This document shows positions 31,499 to 40,769 of a stretch of 64,000 nt of DNA, piece after piece. How positions within the stretch are numbered: the first letter of the stretch is position 1; each line of letters starts with the position of its first letter. Under the pieces are notes generated by a model. It searched no databases and was not told the DNA's origin. It saw only the letters and a list, made by a program, of their open reading frames with translations. Position numbers and translations under genes: made by a program. The stretch comes from Hyphomicrobiales bacterium (GTDB taxonomy: Bacteria > Pseudomonadota > Alphaproteobacteria > Rhizobiales > Beijerinckiaceae): assembly GCA_003963405.1 (NCBI GenBank), contig RXIY01000005.1, positions 99,013 to 163,012 on the forward strand, in the 5' to 3' direction.

Positions 31499-31930
31499 CT
31501 AGCCCTCCTCCTCGATGGGAAGCTGCGCGATCTTCACGGCTCCGCCATTGAAGCGGGCGGCGATGTAATGCCCGGCCGCGACGGCGGCCACGCAGAGCAC
31601 GACGGAAGCGACGATATTGATCGCGGCCCGAATGACGGCCCCGCTGCGCAGGAAATCCAGCGTTTGCAGACTGAAGGAGGAGAAGGTGGTGAACCCGCCG
31701 CACAGGCCGATCATGACGAAGAGGCGGACGTCCTCGGAAACAGGAAAGCGCCCCTCTGACAGGGTGAGGGTTCCAAAGAAGCCCATGACGAAAGAGCCCG
31801 TCACATTGACGAGCATCGTGCCCAGTGGAAGCGTCTCGCTCGCTGGCAGCATCCACAGCGAAAGCGCGTAGCGCGCCAATGTGCCGGCGGCGCCGCCGAG
31901 CATGATCAGGAGACAGGTGGCAAGCGACAT
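31499..31930 (-). CDS. crcB: CrcB/Fluc fluoride ion channel
   Basis: Small dual-topology channel exporting fluoride. 143 residues with four membrane helices. Typical segments are [28 protein letters not shown] and [15 protein letters not shown] (the Phe-box region). A C-terminal tail (AQLPIEEEG) is hydrophilic. I checked the 110 bp upstream for a crcB-type fluoride riboswitch and did not find its conserved core. Confidence 0.94.
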   Translation of the reverse strand: MSLATCLLIMLGGAAGTLARYALSLWMLPASETLPLGTMLVNVTGSFVMGFFGTLTLSEGRFPVSEDVRLFVMIGLCGGFTTFSSFSLQTLDFLRSGAVIRAAINIVASVVLCVAAVAAGHYIAARFNGGAVKIAQLPIEEEG

Positions 31931-32052
31931 TCGCGCGCCTCGACAGGGGCGGTAGTAAACCTTTGAATCCTTCTTGGCGTTCGACGATTTTCATCGCGAC
32001 GTCGTCCGGCTCGCGCTAGAAAGGCTCCGTCTTCAGCAGATTTCATGGGCCT

Positions 32053-33279
32053 ATGGACGCGCAATTGACCCAAGCCGTCGCCACGCTGGCGGTGGCGATG
32101 ATCGTCGCCATCGCCGCGCGGCGCGCGAGGCTTCCCTATACGGTGGGCCTCGTCGTCGTCGGCGCCATCGTGACGCTGTCGAAGCCCGATTTCGGACCGC
32201 ATCTCACGCATGAGTTCATTTTCGATCTCATCCTGCCGCCGCTGCTCTTCGAGGCGGCGCTGTCGCTATCCTGGCGGGAGTTGCTGCGCGACTCCGTTCC
32301 GCTGCTGACGCTTGCCGGCCTCGGCACGCTGATTTCGGCCGCCGCCGTGGCCTGGGCCTGCGTCGAGGTCCTGCATTGGTCCATGCCCTCGGCCCTTGTC
32401 TTCGGCGCGCTGATCGCGGCTACGGATCCCGTCGCCATCATCGCCATGTTCAAGGACAATGGCGTGAAGGGGCGCCTGCGGCTCCTCGTCGAGAGCGAGA
32501 GCCTGCTCAATGACGGCGCGGCGGCGGTGCTCTTCGTGATGGCGCTCGCCTGGGCCGAGGGCCGCGGCGCCGGCGAGGGCGCCGGCGAGATCGCCCTCAC
32601 GCTGGGACGCATCGTCTTCGGCGGCGTCGCCGTCGGCGCGCTCACCGGGGGCGGCGCGATCGTGATCGCCATGGGAACCGCCGAGCATATGATCGAGGCC
32701 GCGCTCACGACCATCGCCGCTTTCGGCTCGTTTTTCCTCGCCGAGCAGTTCCATGTCTCGGGCGTGCTCGCCACTGTGACGGCCGGACTGATGATGGGCA
32801 ATCTCGGCCTGCTGCGGGAGGACAGCCGCAGCTATCTCTCCTACAAGGGTCGCGAATTCGTCCACGGCTTCTGGGAGTTCGCGGCCTTCCTCGCCAACTC
32901 CATGGTCTTCCTGATGATCGGGGTCGACGTCGCCTCGACCCCCTTCCAGAATTACGGCGCGTCGCTCATCCTCCCGGTGATCGCCATCGTGCTCGCCGCC
33001 CGCGCGCTCACCGTCTATCCTCTGAGCGCGCTGTTCCTGCCCACGCGCTGGCGGATCAGCCTCGGCGAGCAGCATGTGCTGTGGTGGGGCGGGCTGCGCG
33101 GCGCGCTCGGCCTGGCGCTGGCGCTGTCCTTGCCCGAGACGCTGCCCCAGCGCGACGTGATCGTTGTCTCGACCTTTGCGGTGGTGGCCTTCTCGATCGT
33201 CGTGCAGGGGCTGACCATGCCGCTGCTGATGCGCGCGTTGGGCTTCATGCCCGCCGGGGATCAGTCAGGTAAGGGGTAA
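32053..33279 (+). CDS. CPA1 family Na+/H+ antiporter
   Basis: 408 residues with about twelve hydrophobic segments. The CPA1 core motifs are present: FDLILPPLLFEAALSLS (TM3 region), ATDPVAIIAMFKDNGVKGRLRLLVESESLLNDGAAAVLF with the TDP and ND ion-binding pair, and WGGLRGALGLALALSLP near the C-terminus. No large cytoplasmic C-terminal domain. Expected to exchange Na+ (or K+) for protons at the inner membrane. It stands alone between divergent crcB and the YdcH-like gene. Confidence 0.93.
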   Translation: MDAQLTQAVATLAVAMIVAIAARRARLPYTVGLVVVGAIVTLSKPDFGPHLTHEFIFDLILPPLLFEAALSLSWRELLRDSVPLLTLAGLGTLISAAAVAWACVEVLHWSMPSALVFGALIAATDPVAIIAMFKDNGVKGRLRLLVESESLLNDGAAAVLFVMALAWAEGRGAGEGAGEIALTLGRIVFGGVAVGALTGGGAIVIAMGTAEHMIEAALTTIAAFGSFFLAEQFHVSGVLATVTAGLMMGNLGLLREDSRSYLSYKGREFVHGFWEFAAFLANSMVFLMIGVDVASTPFQNYGASLILPVIAIVLAARALTVYPLSALFLPTRWRISLGEQHVLWWGGLRGALGLALALSLPETLPQRDVIVVSTFAVVAFSIVVQGLTMPLLMRALGFMPAGDQSGKG

Positions 33280-33376
33280 ATCTTCCTGGCTGCCAGCGCC
33301 GCGCCGCGGCGACGGCAGGCCCCTGTGGGCCGAGAACTCCTTCCGCTGCTCGGCCGGCGCGCGCGCGCGTCGACCT

Positions 33377-33595
33377 TCAGGCGATGATGTCGGGGGTAAT
33401 CTGGTCCTCGAGGAAGACGATGCGATCACGCAGCGCCAGCTTGCGCTTCTTGAGCCGCTGAATTTGCAGCTGATCCGGCGCGCCGACGGTAATCAGCGCG
33501 TCGATCGCGGCCTCGAGATCGTGATGCTCCAGCCTCAGACGCTCCATCTCGGCGCGGATGGCGTCCTGATCGGCTTCCCTGGGATTGTCATTCAT
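33377..33595 (-). CDS. YdcH family (DUF465) small coiled-coil protein
   Basis: 72 residues from ATG 33595 (MNDNPREADQ). An upstream extension in frame is unlikely. It is a two-helix hairpin with the DUF465 pattern EMERLRLEHHDLEAAIDALI ... LQIQRLKKRKLALRDRIVFLED. Function unknown. A second member of the family sits at 35232-35411, on the other side of selO. Confidence 0.9.
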   Translation of the reverse strand: MNDNPREADQDAIRAEMERLRLEHHDLEAAIDALITVGAPDQLQIQRLKKRKLALRDRIVFLEDQITPDIIA

Positions 33596-33677
33596 GCCGC
33601 AACACCGCCCCAAGGCGTAGAGAATCGGTGCAAGGATTATCGCGCGGGCGTGACGGCTCATTCAAGCAGAAAGCGCC

Positions 33678-35105
33678 TCAGGTCGAGGCGAAGCCGTAGG
33701 CTTCGCGCATGTCTGCAATCTCCGAAAGCTTTCGCTCGAGCGCCGACCAGTCGTTCGCCTCCGCGATCGGGCTCCAGATGGCTTCGACCTCGTCGATGAG
33801 CATGGTGCAGGGCGCCGGGCGGCGGAAATAGGGGTGATCCAGCCGCGCGTCGGCCGCTGTCTCGTGCTCGGCGAGGGCGTCACGCACCGGGCCGAATTCC
33901 GGCGCCTCATAAAAGTCGGCCGCGGGGCTGGCCTTGGCGCGCGCGGCGCTGGCCAGCCCGCCGCGCCAGTCGAAGAACGCCTGCTCGAAAGGCGCGCGCG
34001 ACGCCAGAAGGAAATCCGTGAACGCCTTGGAGAGGCGCGCATCGGCGTCCTCTCCGGCCGGGGTCAAAGCCAGGCGGCGGAGCAGGGCGTCGCGGAACGC
34101 CTTTTGTATCGCGAGAGCGAAGCCGTCGAGTATCTCCTGCGCGGCCTCCAGGCCGGTAAGGTGCAGCAGGCATTCCGCGAGTCGCGCCAGATTCCACGCC
34201 AGCGCGCTCGGCTGGCGGCCGAAGGAATAGAGCCCGACCTCGTCGAAATATGCTGCGGTGAAGTGCGGATCATAGGTCGGGGCGAAGCGCCAGGGGCCAT
34301 AGTCGAAGCTCTCCCCGGTGATGTTGATGTTGTCGGAGTTCAGCACGCCGTGGACGAAGCCGGCCGCCATATAGCCGGCTCCGAGCCGAGCCACGCGCGC
34401 CGCGACTTCCTCGAGGAAGGCGCGCGCCTTGTCCGCAGGCGGGAGCGCGGCGAGCGCCGGGAAGTAATGGCGGCAGACATAATCCAGCAGCCGCTCGATC
34501 GCCGGCTTGTCGTCATGGAAGGCGAGGCGCTGGAACGTGCCGATGCGAATATGCGAATGCGAGAGCCGCACGAGGACGCTCGAGCGCGTGGGAGAGGGCT
34601 CGTCGCCGCGAATCAGCGCCTCGCCGGTTTCGATCAGGCTGAAGGTCTTGGAGGTGTCGACCCCGAGCGCCTCCAGCATTTCCGTCGCCAGTATTTCCCG
34701 CACGCCGCCTTTGAGCGTGAGGCGCCCGTCCCCGCGCCGCGACCAGGGAGTCTGGCCGCTACCCTTGGTGCCAAGATCGAGCAGCCGTCCGTCCAGCCTG
34801 TCGCGCAGCTGAGCGAAGAGAAATCCCCGGCCGTCGCCCAGTTCTGGATTGTAAACGCGGAACTGATGGCCGTGGTAGCGCAGGGCGAGCGGCTGCGGGA
34901 GGCTGCCCGGCAGCGGCTCGAAGCGTCCAAAATGAGCGATCCATTCCGCGTCGGTCAATCCGTCGAGACCGACGCGCGCCGCCCAGCGCTGGTTCCGGTA
35001 GCGCAGGATGGTCTGGGGGAAGGGGGCGGCTTCGACCCGGTCGAAGAAGGGGTCGCCCAGGCTCTCGTGCAGGGTTTCGGGGCAGTAGCTTTCGGTAAGC
35101 GGCAT
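33678..35105 (-). CDS. selO: SelO (YdiU) pseudokinase-fold protein adenylyltransferase
   Basis: 475 residues from ATG 35105. SelO transfers AMP from ATP to protein substrates and is linked to redox stress. Visible motifs are YHGHQFRVYNPELGDGRG, LDLGTKGSGQTPWSRRGDGRLTLKGGVRE (glycine-rich nucleotide loop), HGVLNSDNINITGESFDYGPW (metal and catalytic Asp region) and YSFGRQPSA. The bacterial protein normally lacks the selenocysteine of the mitochondrial form; here the C-terminus ends MREAYGFAST with no Cys. Confidence 0.96.
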   Translation of the reverse strand: MPLTESYCPETLHESLGDPFFDRVEAAPFPQTILRYRNQRWAARVGLDGLTDAEWIAHFGRFEPLPGSLPQPLALRYHGHQFRVYNPELGDGRGFLFAQLRDRLDGRLLDLGTKGSGQTPWSRRGDGRLTLKGGVREILATEMLEALGVDTSKTFSLIETGEALIRGDEPSPTRSSVLVRLSHSHIRIGTFQRLAFHDDKPAIERLLDYVCRHYFPALAALPPADKARAFLEEVAARVARLGAGYMAAGFVHGVLNSDNINITGESFDYGPWRFAPTYDPHFTAAYFDEVGLYSFGRQPSALAWNLARLAECLLHLTGLEAAQEILDGFALAIQKAFRDALLRRLALTPAGEDADARLSKAFTDFLLASRAPFEQAFFDWRGGLASAARAKASPAADFYEAPEFGPVRDALAEHETAADARLDHPYFRRPAPCTMLIDEVEAIWSPIAEANDWSALERKLSEIADMREAYGFAST

Positions 35106-35231
35106 CAAGCAGTCTCGCTACGGGCTTCCGCCGGCTGAGGCGGGGAGCGCGCCAAAAAAATAAGGCGGAGAGAACCCTCCGCCTATATCGAGACGTCTTG
35201 TCTTGAAAGCCCCGATGACCAGGGACGCCGC

Positions 35232-35411
35232 TTAATGGCGCGTTTCGCTTATCGCCAACTTGGCCAGTTCGTCCTTGATTTGCAGCTTTTTCCGCTTGAG
35301 CTCGATGATCTTTGTGTCGTCGGCGTTGGGATGGAGCTGCTCTTTTTCGATTTCCTTCTCGAGCGCCTCGTGGCGGCGTTGGAGTTCGACGATATGACCC
35401 TGCAAGGACAT
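35232..35411 (-). CDS. YdcH family (DUF465) small coiled-coil protein
   Basis: A 59-residue protein from ATG 35411 preceded by a perfect AGGAGG at 35417-35422. Translation reads MSLQGHIVELQRRHEALEKE followed by IIELKRKKLQIKDELAKLA. This is the standard two-helix DUF465 hairpin, paralogous to 33377-33595. Its strong ribosome-binding site suggests high expression. Function unknown. Confidence 0.9.
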   Translation of the reverse strand: MSLQGHIVELQRRHEALEKEIEKEQLHPNADDTKIIELKRKKLQIKDELAKLAISETRH

Positions 35412-35633
35412 GCGGAACCTCCTTTGTTACCCCCCTCCTGCGAGGAGCGGCACGGCCAAGCATGACACATCCTCAGCCGCCTGCAAGGCACGAATCGTCG
35501 CGCCTGTCACAAATCTTTCGTCGCGGCGCCAAAGGCTCTTCACTATTCCCCGATCTCGCCGCGGCGCAGGCGCAGAGAAGGCGGGTTTTCCGGCTCTTGG
35601 GGCGCGCGAATGATTTTTTGGTCACAAAGGCGC

Positions 35634-35662
35634 TTGCGCCCCGGCGCGTCCGCCACTATACA
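35634..35662 (+). promoter_or_regulatory. Probable promoter of tRNA-Val
   Basis: TTGCGC at 35634-35639 and TATACA at 35657-35662 with 17-bp spacing, 41 bp upstream of the tRNA 5' end. Confidence 0.55.
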
Positions 35663-35702
35663 CACGCCACCCGAACCGCCGCCGAGGCGGAACCCCGGAA
35701 GG

Positions 35703-35777
<75 letters not shown>

Positions 35778-36191
35778 TTAAAATCAGAGACTTGGAAAAA
35801 ATCAGCTGGCCAGCCGGAAGGGCGACGCGCCAGAAAAGCGAAACGCCCGCTCCAATTACATGCGCCGCCCGCGACCCTTCTGGCCAAGCTGTGGTTATTG
35901 CCTTCCACCGGCTTGGCGCCATGGGCGTTGCGAGGCGCCGGCCCTCCCTGTAGCGTTCCCCAGCGTCGCGAACGATGGCGCGCCGGACATGAGACTCGAT
36001 GGTCGTCGATGATCCGGCGAGAGCCGGTTTGGGAGGCGTGAGCGTGTCGCCACCGGGGGATGCCCTCGCACTCCGGCGTCCGCCAGCGCGCCCGCGATGC
36101 CGCCGCTGCGCCCGATAGATGGGCGGTAAAAGCATTTGCACTGCTCAGATCTTCTTTTTTGTTCATCGCATAGCTGGAACACGTAACCAAT
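35778..36191. other. Intergenic region between tRNA-Val and the A-T-TE gene
   Basis: About 410 bp. The first 150 bp keep the local GC content; the last 60 bp (TTTGCACTGCTCAGATC onwards) turn AT-rich, marking the left edge of the foreign-looking insert. No copy of the tRNA 3' end is visible within or after the insert. Confidence 0.4.
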
Positions 36192-38708
36192 ATGCACTCA
36201 CCGCCAATCGAGAAAAAAAGCCGCCCTTACTTTCCGCACGTCTTTCTTGAAGAACATGCCGAGCAGGCGCCGGGATCCATAGCGATCGTCTTTCGAGACC
36301 GTCGAATTACGTACGGTCAGTTAGACAGGGAGGCTCACGATATTGGCCAAATGCTCGCAGGTGAAGGCGTCGGGCCAAACGTCGTCGTAGGGCTGTATAT
36401 GCCAAGGAGTCCCGAGCTCATATTCGCCGTCATGGGGATATATAAATCGGGAGGAGCTTGCGCATTTCTCCGGTTCGACGATTCTTCCGAAAGAACCGAT
36501 GATGCGATTGCGCAGCTACGTCCCCGCCTGATTCTTTCAACTCGTTCCTGCTTACCCCGACTGCACAATGTCAGTTGCAGAGTCATCTGCTTGGATGAAT
36601 TGGATAGGGAGACGGTTCCAAGCCAGTCCTCATTTACTGCTCCCGCCTGTGCGACACTGAGCGAAAACGATGTCGCTAGCGTGTTTTTAACTTCTGGAAG
36701 CCGGGGAAAACCGAAAGCCGTGCCAATTCCATTCGGGAGGATTCCGGTGAGGGATCGCCCACAATCAGGCCAGCATCGATATGTGTTGAAAACAGACTCC
36801 GGAACAACTTTCACGAGAGCCGAAATCGTTCATCCCATTTTGGCTGGCGGCGCTGTTTACATAGCTCCTCTTGGAATGGAGCGCGACGCTGGGGGCTTCG
36901 TGGAATATCTCATCGAAAATGAGATCACCCATCTGATCAGCACGCCGACGTTTCTCCAGTTATTGACCCTCCAAGACAATTTTCGCGCCTGCAAGTTTCT
37001 CCGTTCCGTTATATGTTCCGGGGAGACGGTTCCCGGCGCCATGGTTTCTGCATTCTTTCAGAAGGTAAATGCAGAACTCACCATAGTATATGGTTGCACA
37101 GAAGCTCCCAGCATTTCGTCGTTGACGCTCAAATCCAACATGCAGGGAGTCATTTCGGTTGGGAAGCCGTCCGAATTTACCGAAATCCACATTCTCGACG
37201 AGAACATGCGTCCCGTTCCAATGGGAGAAGAAGGCGAGATTTGCGTGGGCGGCTCCATCGCAAAGGGGTATCTCGATGATCCAGCGCTCGCCGACGAAAA
37301 GTTTTTCACATATTTCGATCAGGATAAAAAGGGTAAGCGCCTTTTCAGGACAGGAGACATCGGTAAATGGTTGCAGGGAGGAGATCTGCAAATCATTGGG
37401 CGTCGAGACGACCAGGTGAAAGTGAGAGGCTACCGTTTTCATTTGAGTGAAATTGAAAATCGCATTTTGGAACACCCCGGAGTCCGCGTCTGTGCGGTAG
37501 TTGATCACGAGCACGAGATATATGGAAAACGAATTGTCGGGTTCTATGGACGCAAATCGGAAAGCAACCTTCGAACGGACGATTTGCGACGGTTTCTGAG
37601 GCAGCTTGTGCCTCCAGAAATGATTCCACACACCTTCATCGAAGTTTCCGACCTCCCGCTTACTGCGAACGGGAAAATTGACAGATCAGAACTCAGGCGA
37701 CGCCCCGCTGTCTCCAGTAGTCCATTGACAAGCTTCCAGGGTCCAGATGCTTTGGAAAGATTGGTGGTTTGCCTTTGGGAGCGGGTTATTGAACACCCAA
37801 TTCGAGACGCTGACGTCAATTTTTTCGATCTGGGCGGCGACTCGTTTTCATTCAGTTTGATGAAATCTGAGTTTGAAAGGCAGTTCGGGATTGGCTTTCC
37901 TGACATCGCTCTTTCTGATCTCACGATCAGGCGTCTGACCTCGGCTCTGCGTCTAGGACAAAAGAGGTCGGCGATCCCTCTGCCTATACCTCTGAAATCA
38001 GGAACGAGGAGGCCGATTTTCTTTGCTCCCTATGGTTACGATCAGTGGGGTCTCGGAGGGTGTTATTTCTACCTTCTCACCTCAAAACTTGATATTGAGC
38101 AGCCCGTCTATGAATTGGCGCCTCCAGAGTCGACGCACAGGCAACCAAGTATCAGAGCAATCGCTCTGGATTGCGTCAAATCCATCAAGGCCGTTCAACC
38201 GCAGGGGCCCTATATTTTGGCCGGCTATTCGAATGGGGGTGTTGTCGCATTCGACATTGCACAGCTTCTGGCGGCGGATGGCGACACTGTGGAGCGTCTC
38301 ATATTGATCGACACTTATATGCCCTCAGCGTATCATAAGAGCGTTTGGCTGAAGGGAATTGCTGCAACTTTGAAGGGCAAAAAGGTGCAGTTGAGAAGTC
38401 GGATGGTCTTCCTCATCAAGCAGTTTTTTCTCGGCCGGTGGATGAGTCCTTCGAAAGAGTTGGATAAGTTGAACTGCTTTATCAGCAGGACTTACTCTCC
38501 TTTGAAATATCACGGCCGGGTGGATTTCCTGTATGCGGGCGAGAGTTCTTCGTGGCGAGTGAGCCATGATCTGCTTGGTTGGCATGGTTTGCTATGTGGG
38601 AATGTGCGACTCCGTAGATTCGAAGGGAACCATCTGGGCCCTATCTCCATGCCGGTCGCTGCGAAAGTCTCAGAGGAGATCCAACGAATCCTGGAAAGTG
38701 ACGACTAG
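36192..38708 (+). CDS. Free-standing adenylation-thiolation-thioesterase (A-T-TE) synthetase
   Basis: 838 residues, NRPS-like but without a condensation domain. The adenylation domain (about 15-505) has core motifs FLTSGSRGKPKAV, YGCTE, RTGDIGKW, IIGRRDDQVKVRG and the catalytic NGK (K495). The carrier domain has FFDLGGDSFSF (phosphopantetheine Ser551). The thioesterase has GYSNGG (Ser680) and a late His (EGNHLGP). By eye, the site of the amino-group-binding Asp reads TTFTRAE, so a substrate without an alpha-amino group (aryl, keto or hydroxy acid) is possible. It is clearly AT-richer than its neighbours, suggesting transfer. The product is unknown. Confidence 0.88.
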   Translation: MHSPPIEKKSRPYFPHVFLEEHAEQAPGSIAIVFRDRRITYGQLDREAHDIGQMLAGEGVGPNVVVGLYMPRSPELIFAVMGIYKSGGACAFLRFDDSSERTDDAIAQLRPRLILSTRSCLPRLHNVSCRVICLDELDRETVPSQSSFTAPACATLSENDVASVFLTSGSRGKPKAVPIPFGRIPVRDRPQSGQHRYVLKTDSGTTFTRAEIVHPILAGGAVYIAPLGMERDAGGFVEYLIENEITHLISTPTFLQLLTLQDNFRACKFLRSVICSGETVPGAMVSAFFQKVNAELTIVYGCTEAPSISSLTLKSNMQGVISVGKPSEFTEIHILDENMRPVPMGEEGEICVGGSIAKGYLDDPALADEKFFTYFDQDKKGKRLFRTGDIGKWLQGGDLQIIGRRDDQVKVRGYRFHLSEIENRILEHPGVRVCAVVDHEHEIYGKRIVGFYGRKSESNLRTDDLRRFLRQLVPPEMIPHTFIEVSDLPLTANGKIDRSELRRRPAVSSSPLTSFQGPDALERLVVCLWERVIEHPIRDADVNFFDLGGDSFSFSLMKSEFERQFGIGFPDIALSDLTIRRLTSALRLGQKRSAIPLPIPLKSGTRRPIFFAPYGYDQWGLGGCYFYLLTSKLDIEQPVYELAPPESTHRQPSIRAIALDCVKSIKAVQPQGPYILAGYSNGGVVAFDIAQLLAADGDTVERLILIDTYMPSAYHKSVWLKGIAATLKGKKVQLRSRMVFLIKQFFLGRWMSPSKELDKLNCFISRTYSPLKYHGRVDFLYAGESSSWRVSHDLLGWHGLLCGNVRLRRFEGNHLGPISMPVAAKVSEEIQRILESDD

Positions 38709-38766
38709 GCGGCTCTTTATGTCGTGGTCTATTTCTCTTTAGAATATTGCGAAGTGAGAAAAGCGG

Positions 38767-39570
38767 ATGGGACTTGCTGAAGAAGATTTACCGCAAGTTA
38801 TTCTGGAATCTCTGTTCCTGCTTCCTAGAATGACAGGAGACGGCGACCCCTTGCCCATCTCAGGAGTAAGAGGGTGGATCTCTGGACGTCCGACCCCCTA
38901 CCTGAACCGCGTGGGACTGAAAAATAAAGTAGATGCTGACAGCAAAATTGCTGAAGTCATCGAGTTTTTCAGAGCTAACGGCAAGGGTTTTACGCTTGTG
39001 CTTGGACCCGGAGAGATCAATGCCGGCTTGGGAGCCAAGCTGCTCTCCAAGGGATTGAGACCTGCCCGTTTCTGCTCCCTGGGGGGGATGTATTGCACAA
39101 TCCAGCATAGACGCGCTTGCGATTCCATCATTCTCAAACCAGTCGAACTCGACAGGATCGAGAATGTCACGGACATCATCGCGCGGTCCTACGGAATCGA
39201 TCCTCGTGACGTCGAAGGGATCTGGGGCGCCAAGGTTCTCCCTCCAGCTTTATATTGGCAATTGTACGTTGCTTGTCTCAATGATGCGGCTCAAACGCCA
39301 GTTGGATTCGGCGCTTCAGCTCTGGTTGAGAATGGCCGAGTATTGTTGTTGCGAGGTTCAGGAGTGCTGCCGGAGTATCGGAAAAGGGGAATTTACCGTG
39401 AGTTGGCCCTGCAACGAATGGCGCTTGCCCTGGAACAGGGTGTCGAACAGGCAATTGTGCAATCGGCGCGCAGTTCGTCGCATGCGGTTCTGAAAAGCAT
39501 CGGCTTCAAGGAGGTATGCTCGATAGAGTTGTACGAATGGTCGCCTGCGTGCTGTAGCGTCAGTTGCTGA
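38767..39570 (+). CDS. GNAT family acyltransferase
   Basis: 267 residues. The C-terminal half carries the GNAT acyl-CoA-binding pattern: LLRGSGVLPEYRKRGIYRELALQRMALALEQG (motif A with RxxG) and ALKSIGFKE-like SHAVLKSIGFKEVCSIELYEW (motif B). The N-terminal half (about 1-120) is less clear and may be a second, degenerate GNAT-like fold. Located 58 bp after the A-T-TE gene with the same low GC, so the two probably form one small biosynthetic operon in which this enzyme would acylate the product or substrate. A weak hairpin (GTCAG-TTG-CTGAC) overlaps the stop. Confidence 0.78.
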   Translation: MGLAEEDLPQVILESLFLLPRMTGDGDPLPISGVRGWISGRPTPYLNRVGLKNKVDADSKIAEVIEFFRANGKGFTLVLGPGEINAGLGAKLLSKGLRPARFCSLGGMYCTIQHRRACDSIILKPVELDRIENVTDIIARSYGIDPRDVEGIWGAKVLPPALYWQLYVACLNDAAQTPVGFGASALVENGRVLLLRGSGVLPEYRKRGIYRELALQRMALALEQGVEQAIVQSARSSSHAVLKSIGFKEVCSIELYEWSPACCSVSC

Positions 39571-40044
39571 CGTTTACCACTTTGGCTGGTTCCGTGATCC
39601 GGTGACAGGCAAAGGCTACGCGACCGTATCGATTGAATACGGCGGCGTTCTCAGCGTCTCGAAATCGCCGAGATGGATACGAACCAGACCGTGTTCGGGC
39701 TCGAGCGCGTCGCGTGCGCGCGTAGCGGCGTGATCGGAACGTGGAGCGACACGCTCCCGCGTTTGCTCGCACATACGCGCGCGCTGTGCGCGGCCACGTC
39801 GAGCCCTCTGCCATCGGGCTACAACGCTTTCCGCGCGACACAAGTTTAATCGGCAAGCGCACCGTCGGCGACGGGATCGGCGATTGGTCGGTTACGCTGC
39901 GCGGTTGCTGCGTCGTTACGCCTTTTGCCGCGGATCGGCTTCACAAAGAAACGCCCTGGCGCTCCATCGGCAGCCAGGGCGTTCCGTGTGTGGTTCGTCA
40001 TTTATCTTCGCGCGCATTTCCTTTCGGAAAGGGCGCGACCCGGC
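39571..40044. other. Gene-free stretch after the A-T-TE/GNAT pair
   Basis: About 470 bp where GC content returns to the chromosomal level. Several frames are open, but all are Arg/Ala-rich and without family features, ribosome-binding sites or signal sequences. No repeat or insertion-sequence remnant recognised. Confidence 0.4.
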
Positions 40045-40299
40045 TCACCGGCTTGCCGGATTCCCGCAGTCATCGTCATCGTGATCGTTATGGTGATGGT
40101 CTCTGCCCTTGCAGGGGTGAGGCGGCTTCTTGTGGTCGTCTCTGTCATGCTCGAGTCTGTAATCGCCGGGCGGCGTTCCCTGAGCGACGAAATCTCGCGT
40201 GCGCTTGCCGCCGTCGCTACTGCCGCCCGACTCGGCGCTCGCCGGCACAACCGCAGCCGCCAATACGGTTGCGCAGGCGAAAATCACTCGTTTCTTCAT
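40045..40299 (-). CDS. Small exported His/Asp-rich protein
   Basis: 84 residues. A clean signal peptide (MKKRVIFACATVLAAAVVPASA) leads to a mature part ending in CKGRDHHHNDHDDDDCGNP, a dense cluster of metal ligands between two cysteines. GGAGAG precedes the start. Likely periplasmic metal-binding or buffering; no family recognised. A second His-rich exported peptide occurs at 45686. Confidence 0.65.
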   Translation of the reverse strand: MKKRVIFACATVLAAAVVPASAESGGSSDGGKRTRDFVAQGTPPGDYRLEHDRDDHKKPPHPCKGRDHHHNDHDDDDCGNPASR

Positions 40300-40493
40300 T
40301 ATGGCTCTCCGAAAAGGAACTCTTCCCAGCTACGGGGCCATTAGAGCCGATACGCATGGCGGGCTTCTTGCTGCAATGCGGCCAAAATCGAACGATCCCT
40401 GATGGATTCTCTCGGGAGAGAGTCGGCGCAGCAGGGTTAGAACTCCGCGATTGCGGCGCTATCTCCTTTCGGGCTCGAACCTGGAGAGAAGCC

Positions 40494-40748
40494 ATGAGCG
40501 CGTTGCTCGAAATCGTGGAATGGTGTCGGCAGGAGCGGCAGCGGGCCAGCAAGCAGATCGTCTCGCTCGAGGCGGGAAGGGCGAGACTTGCCGAGGACCG
40601 AGGGCGCGGTTGGGTGGACATCACCGCCGTGACGATCGCCCGGTTGAAGCTCCATCTGGAAGAACTTGACGGAATGCTCGATCGATATGAGTCGGAACGC
40701 TCACAGGGGTGGGAGGCGCCTCCGCTCGCGGAAAGACGACCGCACTGA
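40494..40748 (+). CDS. Small hypothetical coiled-coil protein
   Basis: 84 residues from ATG 40494 after GGAGAG. Helical, with EIVEWCRQERQRASKQIVSLEAGRARL and LKLHLEELDGMLDRYESE. The open frame continues far upstream, but that part has the composition of a shadow frame. No family recognised. Confidence 0.6.
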   Translation: MSALLEIVEWCRQERQRASKQIVSLEAGRARLAEDRGRGWVDITAVTIARLKLHLEELDGMLDRYESERSQGWEAPPLAERRPH

Positions 40749-40769
40749 ACGCTGCCGGCATCGGCGCCC

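Noticed and set aside
31931..32052. Fluoride riboswitch upstream of crcB
   Set aside because: The conserved pseudoknot and GATG core elements are not present in the spacer on the coding strand.
39741..40493. Long reading upstream of the small coiled-coil gene
   Set aside because: Composition is Cys/Arg-rich and random; it overlaps the His/Asp-rich gene on the other strand.
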